From Pleurocapsa sp. MO_226.B13 (GTDB lineage Bacteria > Cyanobacteriota > Cyanobacteriia > Cyanobacteriales > Xenococcaceae), in the NCBI GenBank assembly GCA_030064795.1, contig JASJEI010000217.1, positions 1 through 21,126 on the forward strand: a stretch of DNA of 21,126 bases, in the 5' to 3' direction. The position numbers and the translations under genes were made by a program. Below are positions 12,751 to 20,069 of the stretch, one piece after another. Under the pieces are notes generated by a model. It saw only the letters and a program-made list of their open reading frames with translations, was not told where the DNA came from and made no database searches. How positions within the stretch are numbered: position 1 is the first letter of the stretch; each line of letters opens with the position of its first letter.

Positions 12751-13977
12751 CTAATCAGTTGAGATAACGTTATCTTCAGGCTCTACTAAACGCATTAGCT
12801 TTTGCTTAATTTGGGTATCAAATACTTCCCACTTGAGCTTAGTGTACTCGGAGTTATCATTAAAACTATTGAGAAAACCTATGGGAATCTCGAAACCTCC
12901 AGCCATATAGCGACCACCACCAAAAAATCTTCCCTGACTATCTTGACCCAAAGTTTCTTTGATAAACTCATCGGGGTCTAAAGTCAGTTTGGTAGTTCTC
13001 AACGAGCCAATGACTAACTCTTTATCATCATCTTCATTGTGAACAATGCCATATACAACTGCGGTGTGGATGTCTTCTTCTGTTACCAGAAAATCCGCTG
13101 CTTGGGGAATGGCATCGCGGTCGTCATAGCGTAAATAACCTACCCCTGAAATAGAAAAATTCTTTTTAATAATGCGGTTTCTTAATGCCCGTTCAATTAC
13201 GTCCATAACTCGACGCGATCGCGCTGACTGCAAAACAGCATTTAATAACTGAGAATCATAAAAACGACTCAGGTAGGCAGCTGCCATAAAATCTTCTTCT
13301 TTTGCTTGCATCAGACGATTTGTATCTGACCTCAGACCGTGCATCAGTGCCGTCGCACATTTAACATGATTGTCATCGCTACTATCAAATTCTAACATTC
13401 CCTGCTTAATATATTGAGTCAGGATAGTTGCCGTTGCTCTAGTTTGAGGGCGCAAATCGACAAATTCGGCTTCTAGGTCTTTTTGTTTGCTATGGTGATC
13501 GATCGCTACAATCAAAGGAATACCAGCTTCTTCTACTATGGGATAAAGCTGAGTATTAGTCCCTTGACTGTCAACCAAAACACAACCTTGATATGTCCCT
13601 AAATCTTTCTTCAACCCACCATTAACTATTCTCTTGGCTGGTAAACCTGTCAGCCTGACCAAAGCGATGTTTTCTTGATGAGATAAAGTACCACCATAGA
13701 CAATATCGCAAATAATATCGTAATTAGCAGCAATGAGTTGATAAGCCCAGGCACTAGAAAGGGCATCAGGGTCGGGAAAATCCTGAATTACCACAATTTG
13801 CTTCTCGCCTCGGTGCTGTTCGAGGGTTTGACGAAATTTTTGCACTACTGGAGCTAACTCACTATTTTTTTTATCCGAGCCAAATTGAGGATTGTCAACT
13901 GCTTCTAGCTGCTTTTTAGGAGCTGTTTTTTTATTTGCCAGAGGGTGTTCCAGAGAAGTGTTGAGATTTGAAGACAT
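12751..13977 (-). CDS. DHH/DHHA1-family phosphoesterase (NrnA-like)
   Basis: A 408-residue protein of the DHH superfamily, to which NrnA-type oligoribonucleases and pAp phosphatases belong. Motif I is DFPDPDALSSAWA (66-78), in place of the more usual DGDALGS. Motif II holds the aspartate of VLVDSQG (134-139), and the name-giving AIDHH is at 158-162. The C-terminal DHHA1 domain carries the substrate-binding GGGRYMAGGFEIP near residue 355. The first ~45 residues are low-complexity and charged, an addition to the core. Metal ligands look complete. A role in clearing nano-RNA, pAp or cyclic dinucleotide products is plausible from the family, but the exact substrate cannot be told. ATG 13977 is the only reasonable start; the ribosome-binding site is weak. 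Confidence 0.85.
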   Translation of the reverse strand: MSSNLNTSLEHPLANKKTAPKKQLEAVDNPQFGSDKKNSELAPVVQKFRQTLEQHRGEKQIVVIQDFPDPDALSSAWAYQLIAANYDIICDIVYGGTLSHQENIALVRLTGLPAKRIVNGGLKKDLGTYQGCVLVDSQGTNTQLYPIVEEAGIPLIVAIDHHSKQKDLEAEFVDLRPQTRATATILTQYIKQGMLEFDSSDDNHVKCATALMHGLRSDTNRLMQAKEEDFMAAAYLSRFYDSQLLNAVLQSARSRRVMDVIERALRNRIIKKNFSISGVGYLRYDDRDAIPQAADFLVTEEDIHTAVVYGIVHNEDDDKELVIGSLRTTKLTLDPDEFIKETLGQDSQGRFFGGGRYMAGGFEIPIGFLNSFNDNSEYTKLKWEVFDTQIKQKLMRLVEPEDNVISTD

Positions 13978-14093
13978 ATGTTAATTGTTATTGGCGATCG
14001 CCAAATACCAAGTTATAAAATGATTGTATATTTTTATCGATCTAGAGCTAAAAGTTTATCATTAACTTATATGATAAGGGACTGTCTAAAAAA

Positions 14094-14591
14094 TTAAATA
14101 CCAATCACATACTTTTTCCATTCTTGGTTAGAATTACCTCTGGTATATTTGATTAATTCAAAATGCAAACTACTATAGGGACGACGGGGTTTGGTCAAGA
14201 GCATCATTTCTGCTTCTTTGGGGGTTCGACTGCCCTTTTTTACGTTGCACCGAACACAGGCTGCTACCAGGTTTTCCCAAGTGTCTCCACCACCACGCGA
14301 TCGCGGAACAACATGGTCGATGGTCAACTGATCGCCTTTAGCCTTGCAGTATTGACAGGTGTTAGCATCTCTTTCTAAAATATTTCGGCGGGTCAAAGGG
14401 ATTTCTTTATAGGGAACTCTGACATAATAGCGGAGGCGAATTACCGTTGGCAGCGGAAAATCGGTATAAATTACTTGTCCCCTATGTTCGAGTTGCTCTG
14501 CTTTTCCTTTGAGAAGCAACACCACCGCCCTACGCCAGCTAGTAATGTTTAGGGGTTCATAGGAAGCATTCAAGACTAAAACCTTACCCAT
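14094..14591 (-). CDS. HNH endonuclease, cyanobacterial type
   Basis: A 165-residue protein with a central HNH nuclease domain. A zinc-binding pair of CxxC motifs (C79-C82 and C112-C115) encloses the ββα-metal fold, with the core IDHVVPRSRGGGD (catalytic His93) and the Asn of WENLVAAC (N107). The N-terminal ~70 residues (VLVLNASYEPLNITSWRRAV, then VIRLRYYVRVPY) are a conserved extension in this family, which is found in nearly all cyanobacteria as a chromosomal single-copy gene. It is not linked here to an intron, intein or restriction system, so a mobile homing role is not supported. The target is unknown. Confidence 0.88.
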   Translation of the reverse strand: MGKVLVLNASYEPLNITSWRRAVVLLLKGKAEQLEHRGQVIYTDFPLPTVIRLRYYVRVPYKEIPLTRRNILERDANTCQYCKAKGDQLTIDHVVPRSRGGGDTWENLVAACVRCNVKKGSRTPKEAEMMLLTKPRRPYSSLHFELIKYTRGNSNQEWKKYVIGI

Positions 14592-14643
14592 AACCAGGAT
14601 TTTATATAATTTTTATTTATCAGAGATAGTAACACAGTTGAAC

Positions 14644-14672
14644 TAATTACTGCGGTTCGGTAATTATTACCT
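14644..14672. promoter_or_regulatory. Overlapping dyads upstream of the HNH gene
   Basis: TAATTAC (14644-14650) and GTAATTA (14660-14666) form a 7-bp dyad with a 9-nt centre, and an overlapping dyad GGTAAT-T-ATTACC follows (14659-14671). They lie in the 204-bp spacer between the divergently transcribed HNH and alr genes, so a regulator binding here could act on either. No regulator can be named. Confidence 0.35.
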
Positions 14673-14795
14673 AAGGCTTTTTATATCATAGAGTAGCAAA
14701 CTATTTTTGATAAAGACTTGACCTTATCTATTTCTGGACTAACATTTGTGAATAATACGAGCAACAAATCAGAAAATCACAAAATTAACTGAGAT

Positions 14796-15986
14796 ATGGT
14801 AGGTTGGCAGCAACAAAGCAAAGTTAATTTAGGGCAAAAAGATACTCTATCATTGTTGGTCAATCGCCAGCGTGCTTGGGTAGAAATAGATTTGACGGCA
14901 TTGGCTGATAATGTCAGAGCTTTAAAGAGATTTCTTGCTCCTCAGACAAAATTGATGGCTGTAGTCAAAGCGGATGCTTATGGTCATGGCGCGGTAACTG
15001 TAGCTAAAACTGCGTTAGCCAATGGTGCCGATCGTCTGGCGATCGCTACTCTAGCTGAAGGGGTGGAACTACGTCAAGCTGGAATTGAAGCACCAATTCT
15101 AATTTTAGGGGCGATCGTCGCTCCAGAAGATATTAAAGCCGTTGCTGCTTGGCAATTAGAACCTACCATTTGTAATTGCGAACAAGCTTTAGTTTTTGAT
15201 TCTACCCTGGCTGAAATTGGGGAGTCTTTGGCGGTACATTTGAAGTTAGACACGGGAATGTCTCGTTTGGGGACAATTTGGCAGGAGGCAACTCCTTTTG
15301 TAGGGTTAGTAAGAACCTTGCCTAACCTAAACATAGCCAGCGTTTATTCCCATTTTGCTACCGCTGATGAAAGCGATCGCACGGTAATGAATTTGCAACA
15401 TCAACGCTTTTGTCAGGCTTTGGCTCAATTAAAAACTACTGGTTATGTTCCCCCACAAATACATTTAGCTAATTCTGCTGCTACCCTGAGCGATCGCTCT
15501 TGTCATTACGATTTAGTTCGGGTTGGTCTGGCTTTATACGGTTTGTATCCCGCATCACATCTTCGTCAGGCGATCGACCTTAAACCAGTCCTTCAAGTCA
15601 AAGCCAAGATTACTCAGGTTAAGACTATTCTTTCAGGAGAAGGGGTCAGCTACGGTCGTAAATTTATTACGCAAAAAGATACTAGGGTTGCAGTGGTAGG
15701 AATTGGTTATGCCGATGGAATCCCTCGCAATTTATCCAATCGCATACAGGCAATTGTCAGGGGCAAACTAGTACCTCAAATTGGTTCTATTACCATGGAT
15801 CAAATCATGCTTGACGTAGACAGTCTACCCGATTTACGACCAGGAGAGATTGTCACTCTGATTGGTCAAGATAACAATTCGAGTATTACTGCCGAAGACT
15901 GGGCAAATAAGCTCGATACTATTTCCTGGGAAATTCTTTGCAGTTTTAGACATCGACTACCCAGAATTTATAGCAATCCTCTCTAA
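14796..15986 (+). CDS. alr: Alanine racemase
   Basis: A 396-residue PLP-dependent alanine racemase, which supplies D-alanine for peptidoglycan. The fold-type III barrel starts at RAWVEIDLTAL (26-36), the Schiff-base lysine is K58 in VVKADAYGHGA, and the second catalytic residue is Y286 in GEGVSYGRKF. Other hallmarks are HLKLDTGMSRLG (148-159), VYSHFATAD, DLVRVGLALYGLYP, VGIGYADGIPR and the C-terminal domain ending SWEILCSF..R.PR. The N-terminal ~25 residues precede the conserved core and vary in the family. Start ATG 14796 is preceded only by a weak GAGAT, so an internal start cannot be ruled out. Downstream, 51 bases past the stop, lies a perfect 10-bp inverted repeat (see the 16037 entry), which could serve as a transcript end although it lacks a T-run. 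Confidence 0.95.
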   Translation: MVGWQQQSKVNLGQKDTLSLLVNRQRAWVEIDLTALADNVRALKRFLAPQTKLMAVVKADAYGHGAVTVAKTALANGADRLAIATLAEGVELRQAGIEAPILILGAIVAPEDIKAVAAWQLEPTICNCEQALVFDSTLAEIGESLAVHLKLDTGMSRLGTIWQEATPFVGLVRTLPNLNIASVYSHFATADESDRTVMNLQHQRFCQALAQLKTTGYVPPQIHLANSAATLSDRSCHYDLVRVGLALYGLYPASHLRQAIDLKPVLQVKAKITQVKTILSGEGVSYGRKFITQKDTRVAVVGIGYADGIPRNLSNRIQAIVRGKLVPQIGSITMDQIMLDVDSLPDLRPGEIVTLIGQDNNSSITAEDWANKLDTISWEILCSFRHRLPRIYSNPL

Positions 15987-16036
15987 ATTAGTTAGTCTGT
16001 ACGGTTCATCCTGATGGCGTTAATGGCGATCGCGCC

Positions 16037-16100
16037 TTGGGAAAAATTTAACTTTTTCCCAAAAGAAGTCCCTCGACTTGTCGATGGGATGAATTTTGGG
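16037..16100. repeat. Two overlapping, mutually exclusive hairpins; possible IS200/IS605-like end
   Basis: Hairpin A: TTGGGAAAAA (16037-16046) pairs perfectly with TTTTTCCCAA (16053-16062) across a 6-nt loop. Hairpin B: CCCAAAA (16058-16064) pairs with TTTTGGG (16094-16100), enclosing the further pairs TCCC/GGGA and TCGAC-AA-GTCGA. They share 16058-16062, so only one can form at a time. Read on the minus strand, hairpin B has the pattern TTCATCCC ... GGGACTTC, which resembles the right-end structure of IS200/IS605-type elements. No tnpA or tnpB reading frame is recognisable next to it, so this would be a bare end or relic. Confidence 0.4.
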
Positions 16101-16213
16101 CTGGCAGTTTCAGATAAACAGTTAAATTAGAATTCATGAAATCTTTACGCAGCAATAGTTTCACCTGTTGTATGATACTCATGTACGTAAAAGTGCGACC
16201 TGTTAAGGTCAAA

Positions 16214-16230
16214 GGTAATGTTACATTACC
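16214..16230. repeat. Palindrome GGTAATG-TTA-CATTACC
   Basis: A 17-bp near-perfect palindrome with 7-bp or longer arms. It sits among other dyads (GACC...GGTC at 16197-16210) and may be part of the same relic element as the hairpins at 16037-16100. No start codon or promoter ties it to a gene. Confidence 0.5.
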
Positions 16231-16506
16231 GTCAAACCTTGTGAGGTACATTCCTCATAACTCATAATTCTATAGAGGTTAAATTCTTCTCTACCAAACC
16301 CAAGGGTCAAATAAAGATATTGAGTAAATTGCGTGATTTATAAATCAGCCAAATGACTCCTGACAGGCTGAAACCAAAACGGTAAGTGGGTAGGTCTAGA
16401 TATTACAGCGTTATCTAAACGTAAAAACAACATTCCCACCGCAAAATAGATATCCATCCAGGGCAAACGCATCTTAAATATCAGCAAAACTGGGTTAAAA
16501 TGAGTT

Positions 16507-16536
16507 CCAGGTTTCAAATTACCTGGTAATTTGAAA
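16507..16536. repeat. 25-bp palindrome with an alternative hairpin
   Basis: TTTCAAATTACC (16512-16523) and GGTAATTTGAAA (16525-16536) are perfect 12-bp arms around a single T. A competing hairpin uses CCAGGT (16507-16512) and ACCTGG (16521-16526) with an 8-nt loop. The two cannot coexist. A palindrome this long is unexpected by chance. It has no T-run and no nearby start codon that would name it a terminator or operator. Confidence 0.6.
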
Positions 16537-16701
16537 ATTCTTCTCAAAAACTTCTCCCAGAAGCCAAAAAGTTCCTTAACCAAGGGATTTACTAGAAAAA
16601 TCAACAGCACTTTATTTTGACCCCATACTGAGATCGTTTTCACCAGCCATCAGTAAGGTACTGCGCTGATTAGAAACAAGGATTCAAAACAAATATGACT
16701 T

Positions 16702-17341
16702 TTAAATCCCTAAAACTTGAGCCAGATAATTATTATCCCAAGCTGCTTTGAGACGTTTATTAGCGACTCCTATTTTGGCGGTTTTTTCTTGGGAAAGAAG
16801 ATTCAAAGACATCTTCCTTAATTGAGCGAGGTTTTCAGGGGCATGGTCAGAGTGAACTGGACAATCATCCTCCCCAAACCCCACATCTCAGATCCAATGA
16901 AGACTATTCTCAACGACCCAATGACTGCGAACAGCATTAGCAAATAGTTGAGCGTTACTGGTAAAGCTACCCTCGATAGTAACGTTTAGAAGTGGTTGTT
17001 TCGGTGCCGATTTTTCTAACAGATTCCACCAGACCCACGCTTTGAAGCCCAACCCATTGGTCTTGGTCAAAGAATAATTCTGTCACTGGCATTGTCCAAT
17101 CACGACGGATTTCAGTCCTTCCATGACCTTTACTAATAGTGCGATGAAAATCAGGTTCCACTCTCGACCAATCAATCGCTTCAGCTTGGTCAAATAGTTG
17201 AATCACCCTTTCGTGAAGATATTGGTGATTTCCCTTTAGTGCTAGACAATAATCAGCACCTTGATCCTGGATTAATTGCGCTATCTGGGTTGGAGTTCCC
17301 ATCGCATCTATAGTTACCAAACATCCAGATAATTCCAATAC
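16702..17341 (-). pseudogene. ISAs1-family transposase remnant
   Basis: The minus strand encodes the C-terminal half of an ISAs1-family DDE transposase in pieces. ELSGCLVTIDAMGTPTQIA, then YCLALKGNHQYLHE, lead to TSKRYY, where the frame shifts near 16970. The next frame carries NAQLFANAVRSHWVVENSLHW with the conserved glutamate region, then meets an in-frame TGA replacing the residue after HWI. It resumes with GFGEDDCPV, DHAPENLAQLR, LNLLSQEKTAKIG and KRLKAAWDNNYL before TAA at 16702-16704. The N-terminal half is absent: the homology stops abruptly at about 17341, exactly where the truncated DUF389 gene begins. A frameshift, a nonsense codon and a truncation make it certainly inactive. Terminal inverted repeats are not identifiable with confidence. 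Confidence 0.88.
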
Positions 17342-17860
17342 TTTTTAGCAATTAGAACCATCAGAGTAGGTTTGACAGAAATCTTCATATCTCTATCCTT
17401 GTCAATTTTAATCGGCATATTCGTGCCAGTTAATTTAGGTATGAACGAGATTGCCATCAGAACTAGCGTCAATCTTGCCGATGTGATCTTAGCTTTTGCT
17501 TCGGGGGTAGCTGGAGCAATTTCCTTGGCAGTTGGGGAGCAAAAAGCAGTAGTGGGAGTTATGGTTTCAGTAGCACTGCTACCTCCTTTGGTAGTTTTAG
17601 GAATGTTAATTGGTTCTCAGCTATGGGGGCCTGCCTTAGAAACCTCAGTTTTGGTGCTAACTAATATTGTTTGTTTGAATTTAGCTGCGATCGCTACTTT
17701 TTGGGTGCAGGATATTCGTCCCCAACAGTGGTGGCAAAAATTTCAGGCTCTTAAAATAACCAAGATTGCGACTATTTTTTGGTTGGTTGTTTTGGCTTTA
17801 TTAGTAAGCCTGATCTTGATGTTTCAGTTTGAGGAAACCAATCCAAGTTTGCTTTTTTAA
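17342..17860 (+). pseudogene. DUF389-family membrane protein, 5'-truncated
   Basis: The frame encodes the C-terminal part of a DUF389 (TIGR00341-like) membrane protein. Signature segments are RTSVNLADVILAFASGVAGAISLAVGEQ, VGVMVSVALLPPLVVLGML and LTNIVCLNLAAIATFWVQ, with about five hydrophobic stretches. Coding sense extends upstream of the first possible TTG start at 17372 to about 17342 and then stops at the junction with the ISAs1 remnant. Full-length members are typically over 300 residues, whereas at most about 172 remain. There is no ribosome-binding site. The stop TAA (17858-17860) overlaps the stop of the convergent HAD gene. It is most likely a gene fragment; expression from a TTG is not excluded. 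Confidence 0.75.
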
Positions 17861-18513
17861 AGTAACCTTTCAATCAACTCCACAACCCCATCTCCGCAAT
17901 TTCTACTCATTACCCAATCAGAAGCCTCTTTAAGTGAGGGGAGAGCATTATTTACGGATACAGATAGACCGCTCAATTTCAAGAGGGGTAGATCGTTTTC
18001 TCCATCTCCGACAGCTACCACTTCTTCAGGGGATAAGTTCATTTTCTTCAAAGCGGTTCTTAAACCCAAGTCTTTATCAACACCATCTGGCAAGAGCATT
18101 ACCGCACCTTTGTTATAGCTAATCTGCCAAGCTAAATCTAATTCTTGGATGACTTCCATGACAGTTCTATCGTGAGGTACTTGAGTAGAGACAATTCCCC
18201 GTCCAATGGAAAGTGGTTCTACCTGTCGCTGTTGTAAAGTTTCAATTAGAGCATCGGGAGGAGAATCACCCAGTAAAGTAGTTTCTCCTAAAATCGGAAA
18301 ACAGAGTAACGCTCCGTTTTCTGCCACAATACAGTCAAATGTTCTAGCCTCTGGAAATACATCGTAAAGATTATCGAGTCGTCTACCAGTTACCATAATT
18401 AGCGATCGCCCTGTTTGCTGCCAACGTTGCAGGGACAAATAGGTAGCTTGTGATACTCTTCCTTCTGTGGCTATAGTGCCATCGTAATCGGTTGCCAGTG
18501 CTTTGTATGACAT
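17857..18513 (-). CDS. HAD-superfamily hydrolase, subclass IIB (Cof-like phosphatase)
   Basis: A ~218-residue HAD-IIB phosphatase. Motif I is LATDYDGT (nucleophile Asp9 and acid/base Asp11 of the preferred start), motif II is IMVTGRR, and motifs III/IV are the lysine in VDKDLGLRTALKK and GDGENDLPLL, which holds the metal-binding aspartates. The cap domain lies between motifs II and III. I use ATG 18513 (MSYKALATDYDG) in place of an upstream TTG at 18543, because HAD proteins begin just before motif I. Members act on sugar phosphates, including mannosyl-3-phosphoglycerate or sucrose-phosphate-type substrates; the exact substrate cannot be given. Its stop overlaps that of the convergent DUF389 fragment. 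Confidence 0.85.
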   Translation of the reverse strand: MSYKALATDYDGTIATEGRVSQATYLSLQRWQQTGRSLIMVTGRRLDNLYDVFPEARTFDCIVAENGALLCFPILGETTLLGDSPPDALIETLQQRQVEPLSIGRGIVSTQVPHDRTVMEVIQELDLAWQISYNKGAVMLLPDGVDKDLGLRTALKKMNLSPEEVVAVGDGENDLPLLKLSGLSVSVNNALPSLKEASDWVMSRNCGDGVVELIERLL

Positions 18514-18612
18514 AATATCTGAGAATTTAGATAATATTTCCAATTAACATTAAGAAAGCATCTCAACGCCAAATAGAGTGTACTGTAAAATAACTAATAA
18601 ACGTAGCGATCG

Positions 18613-18648
18613 CAAAAAAAACCCAGTCGCTTTAATGATGCAACTGGG
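18613..18648 (-). terminator. Rho-independent terminator after gifB
   Basis: On the minus strand CCCAGT-TGC and GCG-ACTGGG pair as an 8-bp stem with one mismatch (arms 18648..18640 and 18630..18622) and are followed directly by eight T residues. It lies about 70 bases past the gifB stop, in the right orientation to end that transcript before the HAD gene. Confidence 0.85.
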
Positions 18649-18718
18649 AACTTAGTCAATCTATTTCAAGTAATATTTATTTTTTGCCCAATAGTAGAGT
18701 TAAATAGCTTAATTTAAT

Positions 18719-19042
18719 CTACACTAGACCTAATTCATCAGCCGAACGACGTAACATTGATTCAGCACGTTTTCTGGCTGCTTTTTCTCTACTCAACATC
18801 AACCAGCGTGCTTGTTGTTGAACGTTGAGTCCTGTCGATACTGTTTCGGGAGTTGCTGTAGGACGATTGGCATAAGTTACACCCCGATAGGTTAGATTAA
18901 CGGGCGGTTGAAGTACGGGTGCTTTTTTAAGATTGTGGAATCTCCAGTCTAGCCCCCGATATTTGCCACCAATTTTTCCTTCTACTGTTTCGACAACAGG
19001 TGGATTGTATTCGTAATTAACACCGCGATAAGTAAGTTTCAT
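18719..19042 (-). CDS. gifB: Glutamine synthetase inactivating factor IF17-like protein (GifB), DUF4278 domain
   Basis: A 107-residue protein in two parts. The N-terminal half carries two copies of the DUF4278 motif, LTYRGVNYEYNPP (3-15) and LTYRGVTYANRP (50-61), around GGKYRGLDWRFHNLKK. The C-terminal ~35 residues (QQQARWLMLSREKAARKRAE, then SMLRRSADELGL) are a strongly basic helix resembling the IF7/IF17 segment that binds and inhibits glutamine synthetase type I through conserved arginines. IF17 proteins act when ammonium or glutamine is plentiful and are removed by proteolysis under nitrogen shortage. The leader directly upstream has the layout of a glutamine riboswitch, which in Synechocystis controls gifB, and this supports the assignment strongly. 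SD GGAGG (19054..19050) precedes ATG 19042. A terminator follows. The naming rests on the C-terminus plus the riboswitch. Confidence 0.82.
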   Translation of the reverse strand: MKLTYRGVNYEYNPPVVETVEGKIGGKYRGLDWRFHNLKKAPVLQPPVNLTYRGVTYANRPTATPETVSTGLNVQQQARWLMLSREKAARKRAESMLRRSADELGLV

Positions 19043-19045
19043 AGT

Positions 19046-19144
19046 CTCGCCTCCAATGACTGTGGTGAAATTTGAGGCGCGTTCCTTCGGGATATTTGCC
19101 CTACTTCCGTCTCTCGGAAATTATTTTTCCTAGAGAGATGAACG
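19046..19144 (-). ncRNA. Glutamine riboswitch (glnA / downstream-peptide type) with SD-sequestering platform
   Basis: Seen directly on the minus strand: P1 is CGTTC (19144..19140) with GAACG (19083..19079). P2 is CTCTC-TA-GGAAA with TTTCC-GAGAG around AATAA. The conserved junction ACGGAAGTAGG (19110..19100) follows. P3 is GGG/CCC with a CAAATAT loop, then the hallmark GAAGGAACGCGCC (19088..19076). This three-way junction matches the glutamine-sensing class. Expression platform: CGCCTC (19079..19074) can pair with GAGGCG (19053..19048), which contains the gifB Shine-Dalgarno. Because CGC also belongs to the ligand-bound core, glutamine should free the SD and turn translation on (inference). 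Confidence 0.88.
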
Positions 19145-19168
19145 ATTTGTTTTTTGTTTTCTACTATT

Positions 19169-19174
19169 AGTATA
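19169..19174 (-). promoter_or_regulatory. Candidate gifB -10 box
   Basis: TATACT on the minus strand (19174..19169) lies about 25 bases upstream of P1 of the riboswitch, a good position for the start of the leader. The -35 is poor. In other cyanobacteria gifB is repressed by NtcA near the promoter; I found no GTA-N8-TAC box here. Confidence 0.4.
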
Positions 19175-19334
19175 AACGAGAAAAAGATATTTGCCTACTA
19201 GCTAAAATGAGGAAAACCCAACCTTTTCTTGGCGGTTATTCTGTCTAGAAAATTACAATTTAACTGCCAATATTTTGAGAATCCTACTAAATTGAGATGT
19301 CACTGACCGACGTAGGAAGCTGAATTTAAAAGAG

Positions 19335-19955
19335 CTAGTTTTGAGTCTCTTTTTCCAGTTCTTCTAATAATTGCTGAGACTTCTGGATGTTACCCAATTC
19401 TTGATAATTCTTAACTAAATTAAGAGTCGTTTTTGCCCAATCTTTGGTGAATTTATGGGTTAAATATAACTGGCGGGCTTTTTGCCAATGCTGATTGGCG
19501 ATCGCTTTCTGGTTTTGCTGGTAAGCAATAATACCAGCGGTATATTCTAAATCTGCTAGTTGTAAGCTTTTGATGGCAGACGACTCAAATGCATTAGGTT
19601 TTCCCTGCTGCTGAGAAATCGATCCCTCTATGATTGATATGGCTCGAAGAATTGTTTTTCTAGCTTGAGTTGGTTCTCCCACTTTTTGATATGCTAAAGC
19701 CAAACAATTAAGTCCTTCTATTTCCCAAGAGGAAAGGACTACTTTTCTGGGATTTAGAAATGAGCTAAGTAACTGAATTGTTTTTTGATATTTTTCTGCT
19801 TTACAGGCTGCAATACCCTTCGAGATAATACTATTTCGTACTTTAGTAATTACGGGGGCATTTTCCAATCTTTCTTGTTTTCCAGAATTTTTAGCTTCAC
19901 CAGGAAGGACAAGAAAAAATAGGAAAATGATCGCTGAGGTCAATAGTTGGTTCAT
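19335..19955 (-). CDS. Secreted TPR-repeat protein, function unknown
   Basis: A 206-residue protein with an N-terminal signal peptide (MNQLLTSAIIFLFFLVLPGEA, cleavage near residue 21 without a lipobox cysteine). The rest is helical. Tetratricopeptide-like pairs are visible at about 45-65 (GIAACKAEKYQKTIQLLSSF), 82-105 (LNCLALAYQKVGEPTQARKT), 135-165 (AGIIAYQQNQKAIANQHWQK) and 175-205 (NLVKNYQELGNIQKSQQLLE). It is probably periplasmic and serves as a protein-binding scaffold. ATG 19955 has AGGAG about twelve bases upstream, a longer than ideal spacing. No partner is evident: TauE and gifB flank it with separate leaders. Confidence 0.7.
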   Translation of the reverse strand: MNQLLTSAIIFLFFLVLPGEAKNSGKQERLENAPVITKVRNSIISKGIAACKAEKYQKTIQLLSSFLNPRKVVLSSWEIEGLNCLALAYQKVGEPTQARKTILRAISIIEGSISQQQGKPNAFESSAIKSLQLADLEYTAGIIAYQQNQKAIANQHWQKARQLYLTHKFTKDWAKTTLNLVKNYQELGNIQKSQQLLEELEKETQN

Positions 19956-20069
19956 GGCGACTGCTCGCTCCTAGCCCCGCAGATTATGCGGTTGCCTTTC
20001 TCAATATATTGTTCCCAGAATTAACTAAAGATTTCTCATTCAGTTTAATAATTAGTTTCTTGAGTAGTT

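Larger units (their letters stand above)
15987..16701. other. Scarred intergenic region with several inverted repeats
   Basis: The 715-bp stretch between alr and the transposase remnant holds no gene I can assign. It contains the hairpin groups at 16037-16100, 16214-16230, 16334-16347 and 16507-16536, each listed or described. A minus-strand frame at 16338-16643 (about 101 codons, hydrophobic and aromatic) is open but shows no family resemblance and contains one of the palindromes, so I do not count it as a gene. The density of dyads and the adjoining IS remnant suggest remains of mobile DNA. Confidence 0.5.

Noticed and set aside
14094..14591. HNH gene as part of a homing element or restriction system
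   Set aside because: No intron, intein, methyltransferase or mobile context; it matches a conserved chromosomal cyanobacterial family.
16048..16251. Minus-strand open frame of 67 codons through the hairpin region
   Set aside because: Most of it is inverted-repeat sequence; the translated product resembles nothing and the hairpins explain the DNA better.
16338..16643. Minus-strand open frame of 101 codons
   Set aside because: No recognisable domain, no ribosome-binding site, and it contains a 25-bp palindrome; kept only as part of the described scarred region.
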